From Lindgomyces ingoldianus (lineage: Eukaryota > Ascomycota > Dothideomycetes > Pleosporales > Lindgomycetaceae): a stretch of 64,000 bases of DNA. This document shows, piece by piece, positions 35,001 through 49,300 of this stretch. Under the pieces are notes generated by a model that searched no databases, was not told where the DNA came from, and worked only from the letters and a program-made list of their open reading frames with translations. How positions within the stretch are numbered: the stretch's first letter is position 1; every line of letters begins with the position of its first letter. The position numbers were made by a program, and so were the translations under genes. Location: positions 497,769 to 561,768 of the forward strand of contig NW_022985176.1 of assembly GCF_010093535.1 (NCBI RefSeq), read 5' to 3'.

Positions 35001-36635
35001 AATAGTTAACAAAACTATAAAATTTATTTTTATGTAGATAATAGAAAAAAGTATAACAGCAAAAGAATTTATGTTTAAAATAAAAAAAAATCTCTTTATA
35101 ACTTATAAATGCCTATAGATTATTATCTTAGATAGAGATAAACTTTTTACTAGCAAATATTAAGCAACTATAGTCTAACACTTTAAAATAACCTATAAAC
35201 TCTCTACAGCCTATTACCCTTAGACAGATAGACAGACAGAATAAATAAACACAGAAATAGAAAAATACCTGCAAAAGTACATCTTGTATAAATAAACAGA
35301 CTAGCTAGAATAGTTGCTAATAGCCTAGTTAGCTATTAACACTACATAATCTGCTTTAACTAAGATAACCCTGTATAAAGCAAATTTTAGCTACTCTTAT
35401 AAATACAAGCTTTCTAGAACTTAGCTAATAGACCTACTAAAAGCCTTAAACTAGATAACATAACTTTTAGAAATATATTAAAAATTAAGTAAAGAAGCCT
35501 AGCTTACAGTTAAAGCTATAGAAGCATTAGTAAACTAACATAAATAAATAGCACTAGAAATATATTTTTATAATTATGTATATTTAGATACTATAAACTT
35601 TAAAAACTCTTAACTAGCATAAAAGCTAGCTAAAAAATAAATAGGACTCTATAAAGTTATCTAAACCTGCCTAGAAGCATGCAAGCTTAAGTTACTAAAA
35701 GACATAAAAATCTTTCTATAGTTTTACATTTCTAAGCTAGAAATAGTACCTAAAAACATCTTATTAGTAACTTAAAAATAGAATAAAAAGAAACTTAAAT
35801 ATAAAGTAGAAAAGATTCTAAACAAAAAAGAAAATTACTACTTAATAAAGTAGGTAAGGTACCTAGCTTATAAAAACACTTAGGAACCTATTATAAACTT
35901 ACAGAACGCCTAAAAGGCGCTATAGAAATATTACTTACACCTTTTAAGTTAAACTATTTAAGTAAAAGTTCCTGCAACTAAAAAACATTCTTGCCTGCTA
36001 AAGCTACTGTTGCATTAGTTAGCTATAATATAAAAAGACTACGCCTCTTTAACACTAGCTAAGGCAGAGGAAGACTAGCTACTTTTGCCTTAAGTGCTTT
36101 AAGCTTATCTAAGAAGAAAAGGTCTTTTTCTAGATATTTTGCTCTTTAATCTGCTAGAAGATTAAGCTACTTCTGCGCTCTCTCCTAATAGGCTATAGAG
36201 AACTGTAGGCGCGCTAAGGACTTTTTCTTTTTATGCATCTTATCTTTTTAAGCTTTTTTTAACTTTACTTATAATCTCTTTTACTTTTTTTTTAAACAAT
36301 TTTAAAATATATTTAACATAAATGCATTATAACAGCATCTTTTTTAAACGCACTCTACACACTTGTCTAATAATAAGGACATTATGTAAGAAAAACTGCT
36401 TAAATAACAGGCGCTATAAGAACACATTTTTATACACTAAAGTAGGTTAAGTTAAGCAACTGTCTAGAAATAACAAGTAAAGGTAGAAAGACAAAAAGCC
36501 TAATAAGGCATAGTTAAAAAAGATAAGCATATGTTAGGTATTTATAGAAAAACACACACTAGTTAAAAAAAAAACCTAACACTTATAATAAAAAAAACAT
36601 AACAGCAAGAATACTAACTAAGAGAGAAGCCTACA

Positions 36636-37222
36636 TGTTATAGCTAATAATTAGACTGTAATAACTTAGCTTGCTATTGCACACAGCCCTAAGCATAATA
36701 GATAAAAGACAGTTAACTCTATAATTAGCAGACTTTATAACTAAACAGAAGAGAAATAGCGCTATCTAATAAATAAATGCTTAGCAAAATGTGTTATTTA
36801 ATAAGGTATTATAAGCTTACACGCTTACAGGCTACAAAGAAAAACAGTATGCAGACATGCTAGCATACAACTACTATATATATAGTTTTAATTCTAACTA
36901 TAGTTAGAAAGTTGTAATTAATGTTTAGTTTATTTTTTATAATAAACTAAGAAGCTTAAATCTTTTCTAAAGAAGATTAAGCTGCCTTATATATCTTACA
37001 ACATATATACCTCTAACCTCTGTCTACCTGACTAGTAAAACCCAGCTACCCATACAGCTATAGAGACAAACCACAGCCTGCCTCCTGAACCCCGATTATC
37101 CCTCACTCTGCTCAACAGACTGTACACCTGATCCAGCTAAGTTCTCATCCCCTCTCCACTAATACCCACATAGGCCGTTGTACTCCGGAAAATACCATTT
37201 CCCCGGAGTAAGGATTGTAACA
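36636..37222 (+). repeat. 3' LTR of family 1 copy 1
   Basis: 587 bp, begins TGTTATAGCT (damaged form of TGTTACGGCC) and ends GGATTGTAACA. The last 160 or so bases are GC-preserved, the rest RIP-damaged. Confidence 0.92.
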
Positions 37223-37227
37223 GCAAG

Positions 37228-37648
37228 CAAGCATAGGTCTACAGCGCAGGGCGCGTTGCAAGCGCGCAGACGTTAACATCGCAAACAACGCTAAGCTGCG
37301 CGCTAATGCGCACTATATCCTAGCTACAATTTGCAAGCAGCGGCTAGAGAATACGCACTAGGTCTATGTTCTAAAGCAGGAGGAATTTAAGGTAGTATTC
37401 TTGCCCACCTGCCTGCCTATCTATGTGTCTATGTCTGTGCTAACTCCCGCGTCTAGGCGTTCTGCAAGAGGAAGCAGTACTATAACAGCAGCACTGTTAT
37501 AGAGGAGAAGCTACTACTCTTTTTAGTTAAAAAAGTTATAAACTAGCCTTTAAAGACTAAGTCTTATAAGGTAGGGAGCAACATCCTCTAAGACAAGACA
37601 CGTCTTACTTAGCGCTTAGTTTACGCCTACATTACAGCTATTACTAAC
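37228..37648 (+). pseudogene. Crypton, N-terminal coding segment between two retrotransposons
   Basis: Between the two family 1 copies one can read pieces of a Crypton-type protein: ADVNIANNAKLRANAHY, then KQEEFKVVF, then in another frame EEKLLLFLVKKVI and a DKTRL segment, ending AYITAITN at the CTAAC target site of copy 2. The reading resumes directly after copy 2 at 50901. Stops occur at former CAG and CGA-type codons. The fragment exists only because both retrotransposons inserted into the same Crypton. Confidence 0.7.
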
Positions 37649-38235
37649 TGTTACGGCCAACAATCAGACCGTAATGACTCAGCTCGCTATTGCACACAGC
37701 CCCAAGCACAACAGATAGAAGACGGTTAACCCCGCAATTAACAGACCTTATAACTAAACAGAAGAGGAATAGCGCTATCTAATAGATAAATGCTTAGCAG
37801 AATGTGTTATCTAATAAGGTATTGTAAGCTTGCACGCTTGCAGGCTATAAAGAAAAACAGCATGCAGACATGCTAGCATGTAACTACTATATATATAGTC
37901 TTAATCCTAACTATAGTTAGAAGGTTATAATTAATGTTTAGTTTATTTTTTATAATAGACTAAAAAGCTTAAATCTTTTCTAAAGAGAATTAAGCTACCT
38001 TATATATCTTACAATATATATACCTCTAACTCTTGTCTACCTAACTAGTAAAACCTAGCTACCTATACAGCTATAGAGACAAACTACAGCCTGCCTTCTA
38101 AACTCTAATTATCTCTTACTCTGCTTAACAGACTGTACACCTAATCTAGCTAAGTTCTTATCCCCTCTCTACTAATACCTACATAGGCTGTTGTACTCTA
38201 GAAAATACTATTTCTTTAAAGTAAAAATTATAACA
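37649..38235 (+). repeat. 5' LTR of family 1 copy 2
   Basis: 587 bp, begins TGTTACGGCC (outer edge GC-preserved), ends TTATAACA (inner edge damaged). Confidence 0.92.
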
Positions 38236-40729
38236 TTAATTACTACCTTTTTAAAAGTATAGCACCTTACACCTTTTTTAATATTAGCATAACTAGAGCT
38301 AGCGCAGCTAGCACTAGTAAAACCCTGTCTAGAAATAAAGCAGAACATAGTTAATAAATATAATATCTCTAATAAGAAATTAAAGCACTTAGAACTTAGC
38401 TTTAATAATAACTACATGTTTAACAACTACACGCTCTTTACTTAGAAGTTGCTAAGCTCTGCAACACTGCTAGAAAAAAGACTAGCATTAAGTTAAAAAA
38501 GTTACTACACCTAGCCTTTTCTAAATTATTTAATAGCATAGCTAAAAACTTTAAGCTATTCTTTACTTAATATTACTTATACATGCAGTATAATAAGGGC
38601 GCTTTTTAAATAAATAAGGAAATAATCTTATAAATAGAACTCTACCTAGAAGGACCCCTAGCTATCTAGTTCTAACTACACGCAGATAATTAGATAAAAC
38701 ATAAAGTAACTAAAAAAGTTTATTTTATTTACACTTAAGAAATCTTTTAAAGCTTAAATGCCTTTAAATAAGCTTTTATAATAATTTATAGTTAAGCTAA
38801 CTAGAAAGAAAAGGCAGTTAATAGAATAAACACCTTATAATAAAGAAAAGGCATAGTCTAATTATATGTAGCACACTTCTGCAAATAATTAGCTATTAGC
38901 AGATAGACTAACAAAGTAGCTATTAGAAGAATGTTCTATAATAAACTATCTAATATAATTAAAAATAAATTTATGCATTACAGCAAACTAAAAAAATTTA
39001 AAGAATACATAAAAAAAGCAACTACATATAATAATTAGTATTAAGAATGTCTTTATAAGAAGCGCTCTAGCATAACGCCCTAGAAACTAGAAGTATTCTA
39101 GAAAAAGAAAAAGGCTTAAAAGTTTAATAGTAAACTAATAAATCTTAGCTATACTAAATATATATAAGGCTTAACTAAGAAAAAAAGTAAGTTTTAAATA
39201 AGTAAAAAGCTACTACTAAGTACTAAATAATAAAAATAGCTTAAGAAAAAAGCGTGCCTTAACTATAAAAAAGTAGGACACTATAAAAAAAAGTGCCTAG
39301 ACTCTAGTAACTAGAAGAATAAAAATAAAGAACTAACTATAAAAGTAATATATATAGAGTAGGGTCTAACAGGACCTAAAATCTTAGACAGACTAAACAA
39401 GAACCTCTGCTAGTAATACAGAGGTAATTACAAATCTAACAGATGCCTAAAAGAATACTAGAAGGTTAAAGTATAAAATAATAATAACATATTTAAGGCA
39501 CTAAAACAAGTAGCTACTTATAAAAAATAGTAAGGCTACACGCAAGCAATAATGTATGTTATAAACATAAAAAAAAAGAAAGAATTATTCTCTTTAAGAC
39601 AGCTAATAACTAGAATCTCTACTTAAAAACTATAATACTAATTTAACTACAGCAACTGCTAGAAGTGTAGCAACACCTATAACCTATAAAATTGCAAAAA
39701 AATAATATATAAAACACATATTAATAATAATGTAAACACTTACAGTATAATTAAAGAAATTACTAGAACTTACTACACTATTCTAAATAATAAAGAATAG
39801 TAGAAAATGTTCTAGAAAATCTTAAATAAAAGAAAGAGCCCTAATTAGTAATACACCCCTTTAATAACTCTAAAACTATGCAACTAGAGAGCTAACACAC
39901 CCCCTCTAGCATTAGCTATTACACGCAAAGACCTAGAAATCTGCTAACAAAACAGATACTGCATCCTATGTAAAAGCTAAAGACATAATAAGTTCTAATG
40001 CACATACTAAAGCTACCCTTTATAAATAGTATAAATAAAAGAGTACTTAAGATAGACATAGGTTTAACTAATACTAGTCTAAAATAACCTTAAAGATTGC
40101 CTTTATAACTAGTATTTATATGTTAATAAATACTGCCTAAAACACTAGCTAACTAAACATAAAGCTAGATAGTAGCCACATAGAACTTAGGCAAGTAAAC
40201 TAGCAAACAACACGCTTCTTAGAATAGCATTAACTTACAAAATGCCTTAGTGCGCCCACTGTAACACTAAAACTAAGCATAAATAAAAGCCTTAGATAGA
40301 ATGTAAAAACTAAGTAAACTGCGCATTCTACTACTTTTAGTAGAGAGCCTATTAGTAAGATAACTAAATGCTGTACTACTATAAAATAAAAGACTAACAC
40401 TGCACAGTAGCAAAATGCATAATATAAGGTTATTAAGAATATAAAATACAAGCTAACTAAATTAAAAGCTACTAAAAAGAAGCCCTTAAAGTAGGGGAGA
40501 ATAACAGTATAAACTACCTAGAAGTTCTCTATAAACTCTGTACCCTTATTGCTATAGAACAAGAACTAGGCAGAAGCCTAACTACAGAAATAACCCTCTC
40601 CTACCTAAAATAAAAATAGACAGGCCTTACGCTAATAGACAGCAGTTGCACCTTTACAGTAATTAACTTTATGTAAGTTAACTAGAAATAGATACTTTTT
40701 AAAAGTAAAAAAAAACTTTTTAAAGTAAC

Positions 40730-41047
40730 TGTCACAATTATGCACAAGTAAGGTTATAGAGCTTCGCGGAGGTCTAGTTTAATTACTACGTGAGGTATTA
40801 TAGTAGGTATAAGACGTTGTGTGAGGAACAGGAAAGTTTAGAAGGAAATTAGCAATTAAATACTTAGCTTAGAAGTCTAAGCGCTTTAGGTATAAATTAA
40901 GCCTGTTTTAAGTTTAGTTAGTGTTAAAGCAGTTTATGCTTAAGTTTATATCTATGTTATGTTATGTTTATGTTAGACGTGCACTAATAATACTCTAGTA
41001 CGCGTCTAATACAGTTATGTCTAGGATCTAGAGAGGATACTGTGACA
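40730..41047 (-). repeat. 3' LTR of family 2 element (left side)
   Basis: 318 bp, TGTCACAATT...ATACTGTGACA. The outer (left) edge keeps CG dinucleotides that the inner copy at 46077 lost. Confidence 0.9.
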
Positions 41048-44000
41048 GTACCTCCCCTCTTATTAGAAAGGGAATCCTTTACATTAGTAGTTCTAGCATT
41101 AGGTTGTCTTTGTTAGAGTATAGGTTTAGTTTAGATAGGTATTAGGCGTAGAATTAGGTTACTGCAGAGTTCTCTTACAGGGCTTCTGCAAGTTCCTATA
41201 ACAGTTTGTTATATCTAGTCTATTTTATAAAGTATTTATAGGTATGTTTTTTCTTATTAAACTAGATCTATTTAATATTTTCTATAATATATTTTAGTTT
41301 ATTATTTATAATAACAAGTTTAGGTAGCAAGTTTAGCTGTCTAGGTAAATAGTTAGATTTAGAGGCTACTTAGCGCAGCAATAATACATAGAACACAGGG
41401 TGTATCTTTATGCTGTTAGGTAGGATTAATTAGTAAGCATGCAATAAGACTATATAGGCTACTGTAAAAGGGCTAAAGTTCTTTTAATTAAGTTTTTTTA
41501 ATTATTAGTTTATTTAAATATTTCTAGTGTCTAGCTAGACCTTCTTGCTAGCTGCATACGTAGGGGCAGAAGTTTAGAATTAGTTTACATACTCTTGTTA
41601 AAGAGCTTAAGCCTATGTAAGCTTTTTATAAATGTATTTAGATATGTTTTAAATTTTATTAATAAGTCTATTTACATCTATTACTTATATAAATTAATAA
41701 GTTAGTTAAGGAGTATTTATAAGTAGTTTAAATCTTATTTAGAGGTAGTATCTATAGTTTACTAAGAACAAAGATACTTATGTTAATTTAGATGTTATGT
41801 TATTAGCTTTAAACTATGCTATAGCTAACTATTTTACCTAGTTATCCTACTAGTAGTTTGTGTACGCTTGTAAGACTTATTCTATTACAGCATTTGCGTT
41901 CTTAGTCTAGCTGTTAGTCTCTAGGTAAAAAGCTGTAGATAGATAGAGGATAATTTAGAGCTATTTACAGAGTTTGTCCTAAAAGGCTAAGACAAACTAC
42001 GTACCTTTGTCTAATATAATTATGTTAGGCAGGCTATAGTAAACCTATACGTATTAGTAGAATAACTAGGCTATATTAGGGGCAGTTATAAAAGAACATA
42101 GTATTAAGTGTTAATACTTAGTTAAGTAATTAACAACTACTATAATATTTATATACCCTTTAGATAAAAGTAGGTTTATAATAAAATTAATTAATATATC
42201 TTTTTAAGCTTATTTAGAGATTAGGAGTAGTTTAAGTAGGCTATTATACCTTTTTTAAAAGGCCTTTACTTTACAGTAAGTATAGCAACATAATATATAT
42301 TAGCGTACAGTATAGAACATGCGGGGCTAGTAGTACTCTCTCTGTAGTAGGTTAAGAGTCTTTCCTCTGCCTAGGTGTCCTTTAACAGGTAAGTTGTGTA
42401 TAATTTAGAGTAGTTTAATTCTTAGTTTATTAAAATTAGAGATTACAAGTTAGTTATAGTAATATAGCTTACTATTTTAGTTTTTATAGTTAGCTAGTGT
42501 TACCTTTTTTAACTAACTAGCGCTGTTTTAGAGTAGGTCTAAGGTTTTTTAAATAAATTTATTATTTAAATACTTATTAGTAATAATCTAATTAATTATC
42601 TAATTTATTTTATTTAAGTTAAAGTCTAAAAATAGCTTAAGTTAGAGCAAAGTTTAGTGTTAAGCCTTTTACACTTTTTTTTAAGTAAAGATGTTTTAGG
42701 ATTGCTTTATAAAAGTATCTAGTTTCTCTCTATCTTAACTAGGATAATAAGTAATTTTAAAATTAAAATAAAATAAGTATTTAAACTAACAGGCTTATTA
42801 GTAGCTAAGTTGTTTTATAGTTACAAAGTACTATAAGTTCTTATAGTTAGATAGGACCTATATTAGATGCACTGCACCTTCTAGTTTAGGTTACTATTAT
42901 TTAAAGTAGCATACTATAGTAAGTAATTTTTTATTATAGATCTTATAATTACCTTCTGCAGGACTTATTCTTTTTAAAAAGTATGTAATAGGCCTAATAG
43001 TCCTGTCTAGCTTAGTCTAGAAAAAAACTTCTGCTACTACATAGTCTAAGGCATTAGCTTCTACAAGTATTAGTAGTTTAAAGTTAAAGTAGTAGAGTAT
43101 TAAGGCTTTAGTAAAAGCTTTTTTTAGCTAGTTAAAGAACTATTAGTAATTTAAGTTAAAGTTAAATTAAACCCCTTTCTTAGTAAGTGTAATTATAGGG
43201 CTTACTAGCTGTAAAAAGTTATTAATAAATTATTAGTAAAAGTTAGTAAATTTTATAAAAGCTTAAATATTCTTTATATTTTTTAGGTATTACTAATCTA
43301 GTATAGTCTAAACTTTAACAGGGTCTATTTAGATACTATCTGTAGAGATTATATATTCTAAATACATAACCTTTAATTAGTAGAACTTGCATTTATCTAT
43401 GTTAAGTTGCAGACCTGCTTCTTTTATAGCCTTTAGCACTAGGCGTACATGCTGTTTATGCTCTAAAAGGCTATTACTATAGATTAGAATATTGTTAATA
43501 TACATAGTGCAGAACATGTCTAGGTAGGGTTAGAGTAAGTTATTTACAAAATGTTAAAAAGTACTAGGCGTGTTAGCTAAGCTAAAAGGCATTACTAGGT
43601 ACTTAAATAGTCTATATTAGGTCTAAAACGCTGTTAGCTACTTATTACCCTTTACTATCTTTAGCTTATTAAAAGTAGTAATAATATCTAACTTTATAAA
43701 ATACTTTACTTTACTTAGTTAGCTTAGGGTTTTTTATAAAAAGGGAATTAAGTATTAGTTTTTAATAGTAACAGCATTTAGTCCTTAGTAGTTAACATAG
43801 AATTAAAGCCTACTTCTAAGTTTCTTTATAAATAGTATAAGTAACACTACTAGTAAAAAGCTAGCTTAAATAAACTTTTTTTTTAAGTTTTTGTTAAAGT
43901 ATTTTTAGAGCACTTTTAATTTGTTTAGTAACATCTTATATAGTAGCCTATAACTAGGTTGTTTACTAGGCTTAAGGGTTATTTAGTAATTATATAGATG

Positions 44001-46076
44001 TTATATTAGAAGCTTATTAGACTTATCTTAAAAAAAGACATGTAATAGGTTATAGTAGTCTTAAAGAACTATTATTCTTAAGTTAGTGTGTTTTTAGGAA
44101 GCTAAAGCTTAGTCTATATTAGAAATTATAACTACATAGATTTTATAATCTAGTTATTAAGCTAAGGTCACAAATAAGGTAGGTCCTATGTAGCAGATGT
44201 CTATCTACTGTTTAAGTCTTAGTTTATGTTTAAATTAAGTAAGTAAAAGTTCTTTAAAAGCTTTCTCTTTTTTAAGTTTAAGTAGTTATTAAATTATTTT
44301 ACATAGTTTATCTTAGTAAAAGGCCTAGCTTGTTAGCCTTACTTAGGTAGTTCTTTTTTAAGTTATTAAAAAGTAGGTCTAGAAACCTTCTATATTAAGT
44401 GCTATTTAAGTGTTGTTTAGATGTAAGCGTAAGCATACATCTTAGCATTAAAAAGAGTTAAAGTTTAAAACTTACTTTTAGTAATTAAAGGCAACTTTAT
44501 GCTAATATAGCTATAGTTGTTCTAAGATTAGGTTATAACATTCTATGTTTATTACATAAAGTTTAATCTGCTCTTTATAGTGTTAGTAGGTAATTATAAT
44601 AGTTATAGTATAAAAAATAAAACCTTTTTTAAGTTATTTTTTATTAAATCTAGTTAAGTAAATTATTTAGGTAAGCAGTGTTAATTAAAGATTTAGTTTA
44701 CACGCTAGTTTTTTATTAATGTAACCTATGCTATTTACTTCTAAGTTAATAAGAGCTTATATTAGGGCTAATATAGTTTTTTATTATAAATATATAGGAA
44801 TATTAACTTAGTACTTCTAGTTATTAGTAAGGGACTTAGCTTATAAGTTAGCAAAGATCTAGTGTTAAATTAGTCCTAAGGGGCAACTTAGCCCTAAGAC
44901 AAGCCTTTTTACAGGCTTCTACTGCTATAGCTGCGGCTATGTTAAGAGTAGTAAGAAAGATTAGAGCTTAAATATAAGTTAAAGCTCTTATAGAAATAAA
45001 ATTAAAATAGTAAGAATCTTTAATAAGTACTAGCAGCACTACTTGTGCAAACTTAAGAAAAGAGAATAAAGTAATTTTAAAAAATATAACTACACTTACT
45101 ACACTTAAAATATTAACCTTTTTTTTTGTAATTTTTATGCTTTTTAGAACTAACTAGAGCATAATTTAAATTAATTTTTATTATGTTAAAGTCCTTATTT
45201 GCAACTGCGCTAGTTTAGGGGCGTATTAGAGCTTGTACAGGGAGGAACCTTATGTTATTATTATAGGTAGCAATTAGGTTTACATATGTGTTAAGGTTGT
45301 TTAAAAGGGGTTCTTTTACTATAGCGCGTTGCAGTTTAGTTAAGAGGGAGTTATATAAGGCTGTAATTAGACCTATCTTATTTAGGCCTATATTAGATGC
45401 AAGTTAGTAAAACTTAGTAAAGTGTAAAGTAAAGCTTTTTTTTTTTTATTATAAAGTGTTTAAGTAACTTAGGGCTATTAACTCTTTATTTAAGTCTTTA
45501 TAGGTTACTTACAAAAACACTATAAATTAGTTTAGGTTAATAATATCTTTATTTATTAGTAAGTTAATTAAGGCTGTTATATTATAGTTAAGTTAAAAGT
45601 AGGCATATAGTAACTAGAAGTGTTTAGAGAGGAATTAGTCTATATTTTTTTTAAGTTTATATTAAAGCTTATGTAGGAAGGAAGGTAGGTCTTTCTATTT
45701 TCTGTTAAATAGCAGGGGATTAGGGAGTTAGTTAGATTTTATTACTAAGTTAAAAAAGTTACAGGTTATAGGTAGTGTTAGGCAGAAAAGAGTTAAGCTA
45801 TCTCTAGACTTCTAAGTAAGCTTTAAGGCTAGTAAGTTCTTAGTTCCTACTACTATAACAGAAGTTAAGGCAGAAATAGACTGCTTAATAGTATAAAGCT
45901 ATTCTTTAAAGTCCTTTTAAAAAGCTTTAAAGCTTATAATGTAGCAGCTTTTTTATAAAGTAAGCGCTTCTTAGAAGGCTTCTTAGCTTACTTTAATAGC
46001 TTAGAGTTATATAAGTACTAAGCTTATTAGATTAAATTTAAAGGCTATTCTTAGCTAAAGTTTTAACACAACATAA

Positions 46077-46394
46077 TGTTATAATTATGCATAAGTAAGG
46101 TTATAGAGCTTTATAAAGGTCTAGTTTAATTACTACGTAAGGTATTATAGTAAGTATAAGATGTTATGTAAGGAACAAGAAAGTTTAAGAGAAAATTAGT
46201 AATTAAATACTTAGCTTAGAAGTCTAAGCGCTTTAGGTATAAATTAAGCCTGTTCTAAGTTTAGTTAGTGTTAAGGCAGTTTATGCTTAAGTTTATGTCT
46301 GTGTTGTGTTGTGTTTGTGTTAGACGTGCACTAATAATACTCTAGTACGCGTCTAATACAGTTATGTCTGGGATCCGGGGAGGATACCGTGACA
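46077..46394 (-). repeat. 5' LTR of family 2 element (right side)
   Basis: 318 bp, TGTTATAATT...ATACCGTGACA. The outer (right) edge reads GGGATCCGGGGAGG where the inner copy at 41020-41035 reads AGGATCTAGAGAGG. Confidence 0.9.
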
Positions 46395-49300
46395 GTAACT
46401 TTAGTAAACACCTTATTAATTAAATATAAAGTAGGATAGATATAACTTAAAACTTATAAACTTATTATAGATACTAAAGAAACTAATAACTAAATATCTT
46501 TTAACATCTTACTATTAAAAGAAAAGTACTAAGTAATACTTAGTTATAATTAGCTTTATAAACATAATTTTATAATTAACTAGTAAACTATAACTCTAGT
46601 AATAAAATAAGACTATGCTAGAATAACATAGTTAGCTTACTATAATAATTTATACACCTTCTACTAGCAAGTAAAAGAAGGAAGCAGATATTTCCCTAAA
46701 AAAAGAAAACTAAAGAAGTTCTTTTACTAAGAACTAAAGGCCTAAGCAGTCTATTTAATAAAAGAAGAACTAAAAGAAATGTCCTTTAAAAAATTTAAAA
46801 AAAATAAGACTTTAACTAAATAAAAATTTATAAAATTACTTATAAAACTAGAGACTTGCTAGAAGAATATAAGAAGTACAAAGACATATTTAAAACCCTA
46901 GAAGACCTAGAAGAACTACCCCTACACTAACTATAGAACTACACTATTAATCTTAAACTAGAACTTTAGCTAAAGGCTTATAAACTCTAACTATTAACTA
47001 AAGCCTAGAAAGACGCACTATAAGAGTACATAGACAAGATGCTATTATAAAGACACATCTAAGAAAGTAATAGTCTAGTAGTATTAGCAGTAGTCTTTAT
47101 AAAAAAGAAAAATAGTAAAGTAAAAGTATATTAAGACTACTAAACTCTAAATAATAACACTATAAGAGATTAGTACCCCCTTCTAATAATTTAAAATATT
47201 ATAAACTAACTAAAAAAAACTAAGCACTTTACTAAGTTTAATGTCTAAGACAGATTTAACAAAATTAAGATTAAATAAGAACATAAGTAGATAACTACCT
47301 TTAAAACCTCTAAAGGATTATATAAATTACTTATTATGCTTTTTAAACTTACTAACGCGCTAGTAACTTTCTAAAGAGTTATTAACATAGCTCTAAATCT
47401 GTACCTAGATATATTTATGCTTATATACCTTAACAACATACTAGTGTATACAAAGGAAAGCTAAGATAATTACATATCTAAGGTAAAACTTATATTAGAA
47501 CGCCTTAGACAATATAGTCTACACCTTTAGCTAAAAAAATGCAAATTTAACATATAAAAAACTAAATATTTAGGATTTATTATAAACTAGAACTAGATAA
47601 AAATAAACTTAAAAAAAATAACTAAAGTACTTAAATAGCTTATACCTAAGTCTGTTACAGAAATTAGAGGATTCCTTAGACTAACAGGCTACGTATAAAG
47701 AATAATTAAAAACTATTCTAAAATAGCGCTCCTACTTACTAACACTATAACAAAAAAAAAAGTGTTATGCAAATTCTAATAAACAACTAAAATAAATTAA
47801 TTTTTTAAAGAACTAAAGAAAGTTATTACTAGTTACTTAGTCCTTAGAATGTATAACTTAACCCTTAAAACTAAAGTACATACTAATGCCTTAAAACGCG
47901 CTAAAGAAGCAGCCCTTTTATAAAAGCAAAAGAATAGTTATTAGCACCTAGTAGCATACTATTTAGCAAAATTTGCCCCTACTAAATAGAAATACACTAT
48001 ACTAGATAAAGAACTTAAGGCTATAGTTAACACTTACAGAAATTAAAAAGTTAAATTATAAAGACTTAAATAATAATTTATTATTTATACTAACTATGCT
48101 AACTTAGTAATATTTTTAATAACAAAGAAACTCTCTCTAATGCATGTATAGTAGGTAATAGAGCTAGCATAGTTTAATTTTATTATTAAACACATCTCTA
48201 AAAGCAGTAATTAACAAGCAGATGTTTTTAGCAGACATCCTAACTACTTTAATAAATTAGAAGAAGACATAGAGAAATTTGTAATCTTTAAAGAAACTAA
48301 CTAGGGCCTAGTATATAACAGACTAGAGCTAGAAGGACTAATCTATTCCCTAACAATTACTAAACATAGATAAAAAAACTTTATTAAAGAATATTATAAA
48401 GCCCTAATGTTTAAACACTCTAGAATAAGATTACTTTAAAAGAAAATAAAAAAAGTAATTTTTAAAGACATCTTATAATTAAAGCACTTATGCACTAAAG
48501 TACTATAGGAATGTAACCTATGTAATAAGAACAACCCCTAAAGGCATAAACTATATAGACAACTCTAACTAATTATAGCACCTAAACAGCCCTAGACTAT
48601 AATAATAATAGACTTTATAACAGGACTACTGCTATTCTACAAACCTAGTACAGAAAGGCTTTACAACATAATTATAGTAATAGTTAATAAAACTATAAAA
48701 TTTATTCTTATGTAGGTAATAGAAAAAAGTATAATAGTAAAAGAATTTATGTTTAAAATAAAAAAAAATCTTTTTATAACTTATAGATGCTTATAGATTA
48801 TTATCTTAGATAAAAATAAACTTTTTACTAGTAAATATTAGGCAACTGTAGTCTAACACTTTAAAATAACCTACAAACTCTCTACAGCTTATCACCCTTA
48901 GACAGATAAACAGACAGAATAAATAAACGCAGAAATAGAAAAATACCTGCAAAAGTACATCTTATATAAATAAACAGACTAGCTAGAATAGTTACTAATA
49001 GCCTAGTTAGCTATTAACACTACATAATCTGCTTTAACTAAGATAACTTTATATAAAGTAAATTTTAGCTACTTTTATAGATATAAGCTTTCTAGAACTT
49101 AGCTAACAGACCTACTAGAGGCTTTAAACTAGATAACATAACTTTTAGAAATACATTAAAAATTAAGTAAAAAAGCCTAGCTTATAGTTAAAGCTATAAA
49201 AGCATTAGTAAACTAACATAAGTAAACAGCACTAAAAATACATTCTTATAATTATGTATATTTAGATACTATAAACTTTAAAAACCCTTAACTAGCACAA

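Larger units (their letters stand above)
27817..37222 (+). mobile_element. Ty3/gypsy LTR retrotransposon, family 1 copy 1, RIP-inactivated, interrupted
   Basis: Bounded by two 587 bp LTRs and flanked by a perfect GCAAG duplication (27812-27816, 37223-37227). Reading order on the plus strand is gag, protease, RT, RNase H, integrase. The Gag zinc knuckle lies at about 29423-29466 (C-L-N-Y-x4-H-x4-C, second Cys changed to Tyr). The protease reads DSS for DSG at about 32622. RT reads YLNNILVYTK at about 33750, where active enzymes have YLDD. An integrase segment near 35205-35240 is a stop-riddled HPQTDGQTE. A purine tract (AAGAGAGAAGCC) precedes the 3' LTR. Changes are overwhelmingly C-to-T or G-to-A and every frame is closed. 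It is interrupted at 30245-32063 by a smaller LTR element; without that and its duplication it is 7582 bp. Confidence 0.92.
40730..46394 (-). mobile_element. Ty3/gypsy LTR retrotransposon, family 2, nested in copy 2, RIP-inactivated
   Basis: 5665 bp with two 318 bp LTRs whose ends are TGTCAC/GTGACA, inserted with a perfect GTAAC duplication (40725-40729, 46395-46399). The coding strand is minus: at about 43530-43480 the minus strand reads LDMFCTMYINNILIYS, the RT catalytic box with both Asp of YIDD changed to Asn. The minus-strand purine tract AAGAGGGGAGG lies just inside the left LTR, which is therefore the 3' LTR. All frames are full of stops. Stretches at about 44925-44950 look like a CCHC knuckle on the plus strand, which I treat as chance. 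Confidence 0.9.

Noticed and set aside
44880..45000. A CxxCG-containing plus-strand stretch (FYCYSCGYV) that looks like a zinc knuckle
   Set aside because: The family 2 element is coded on the minus strand (RT box and purine tract), so a plus-strand knuckle there is most likely chance.
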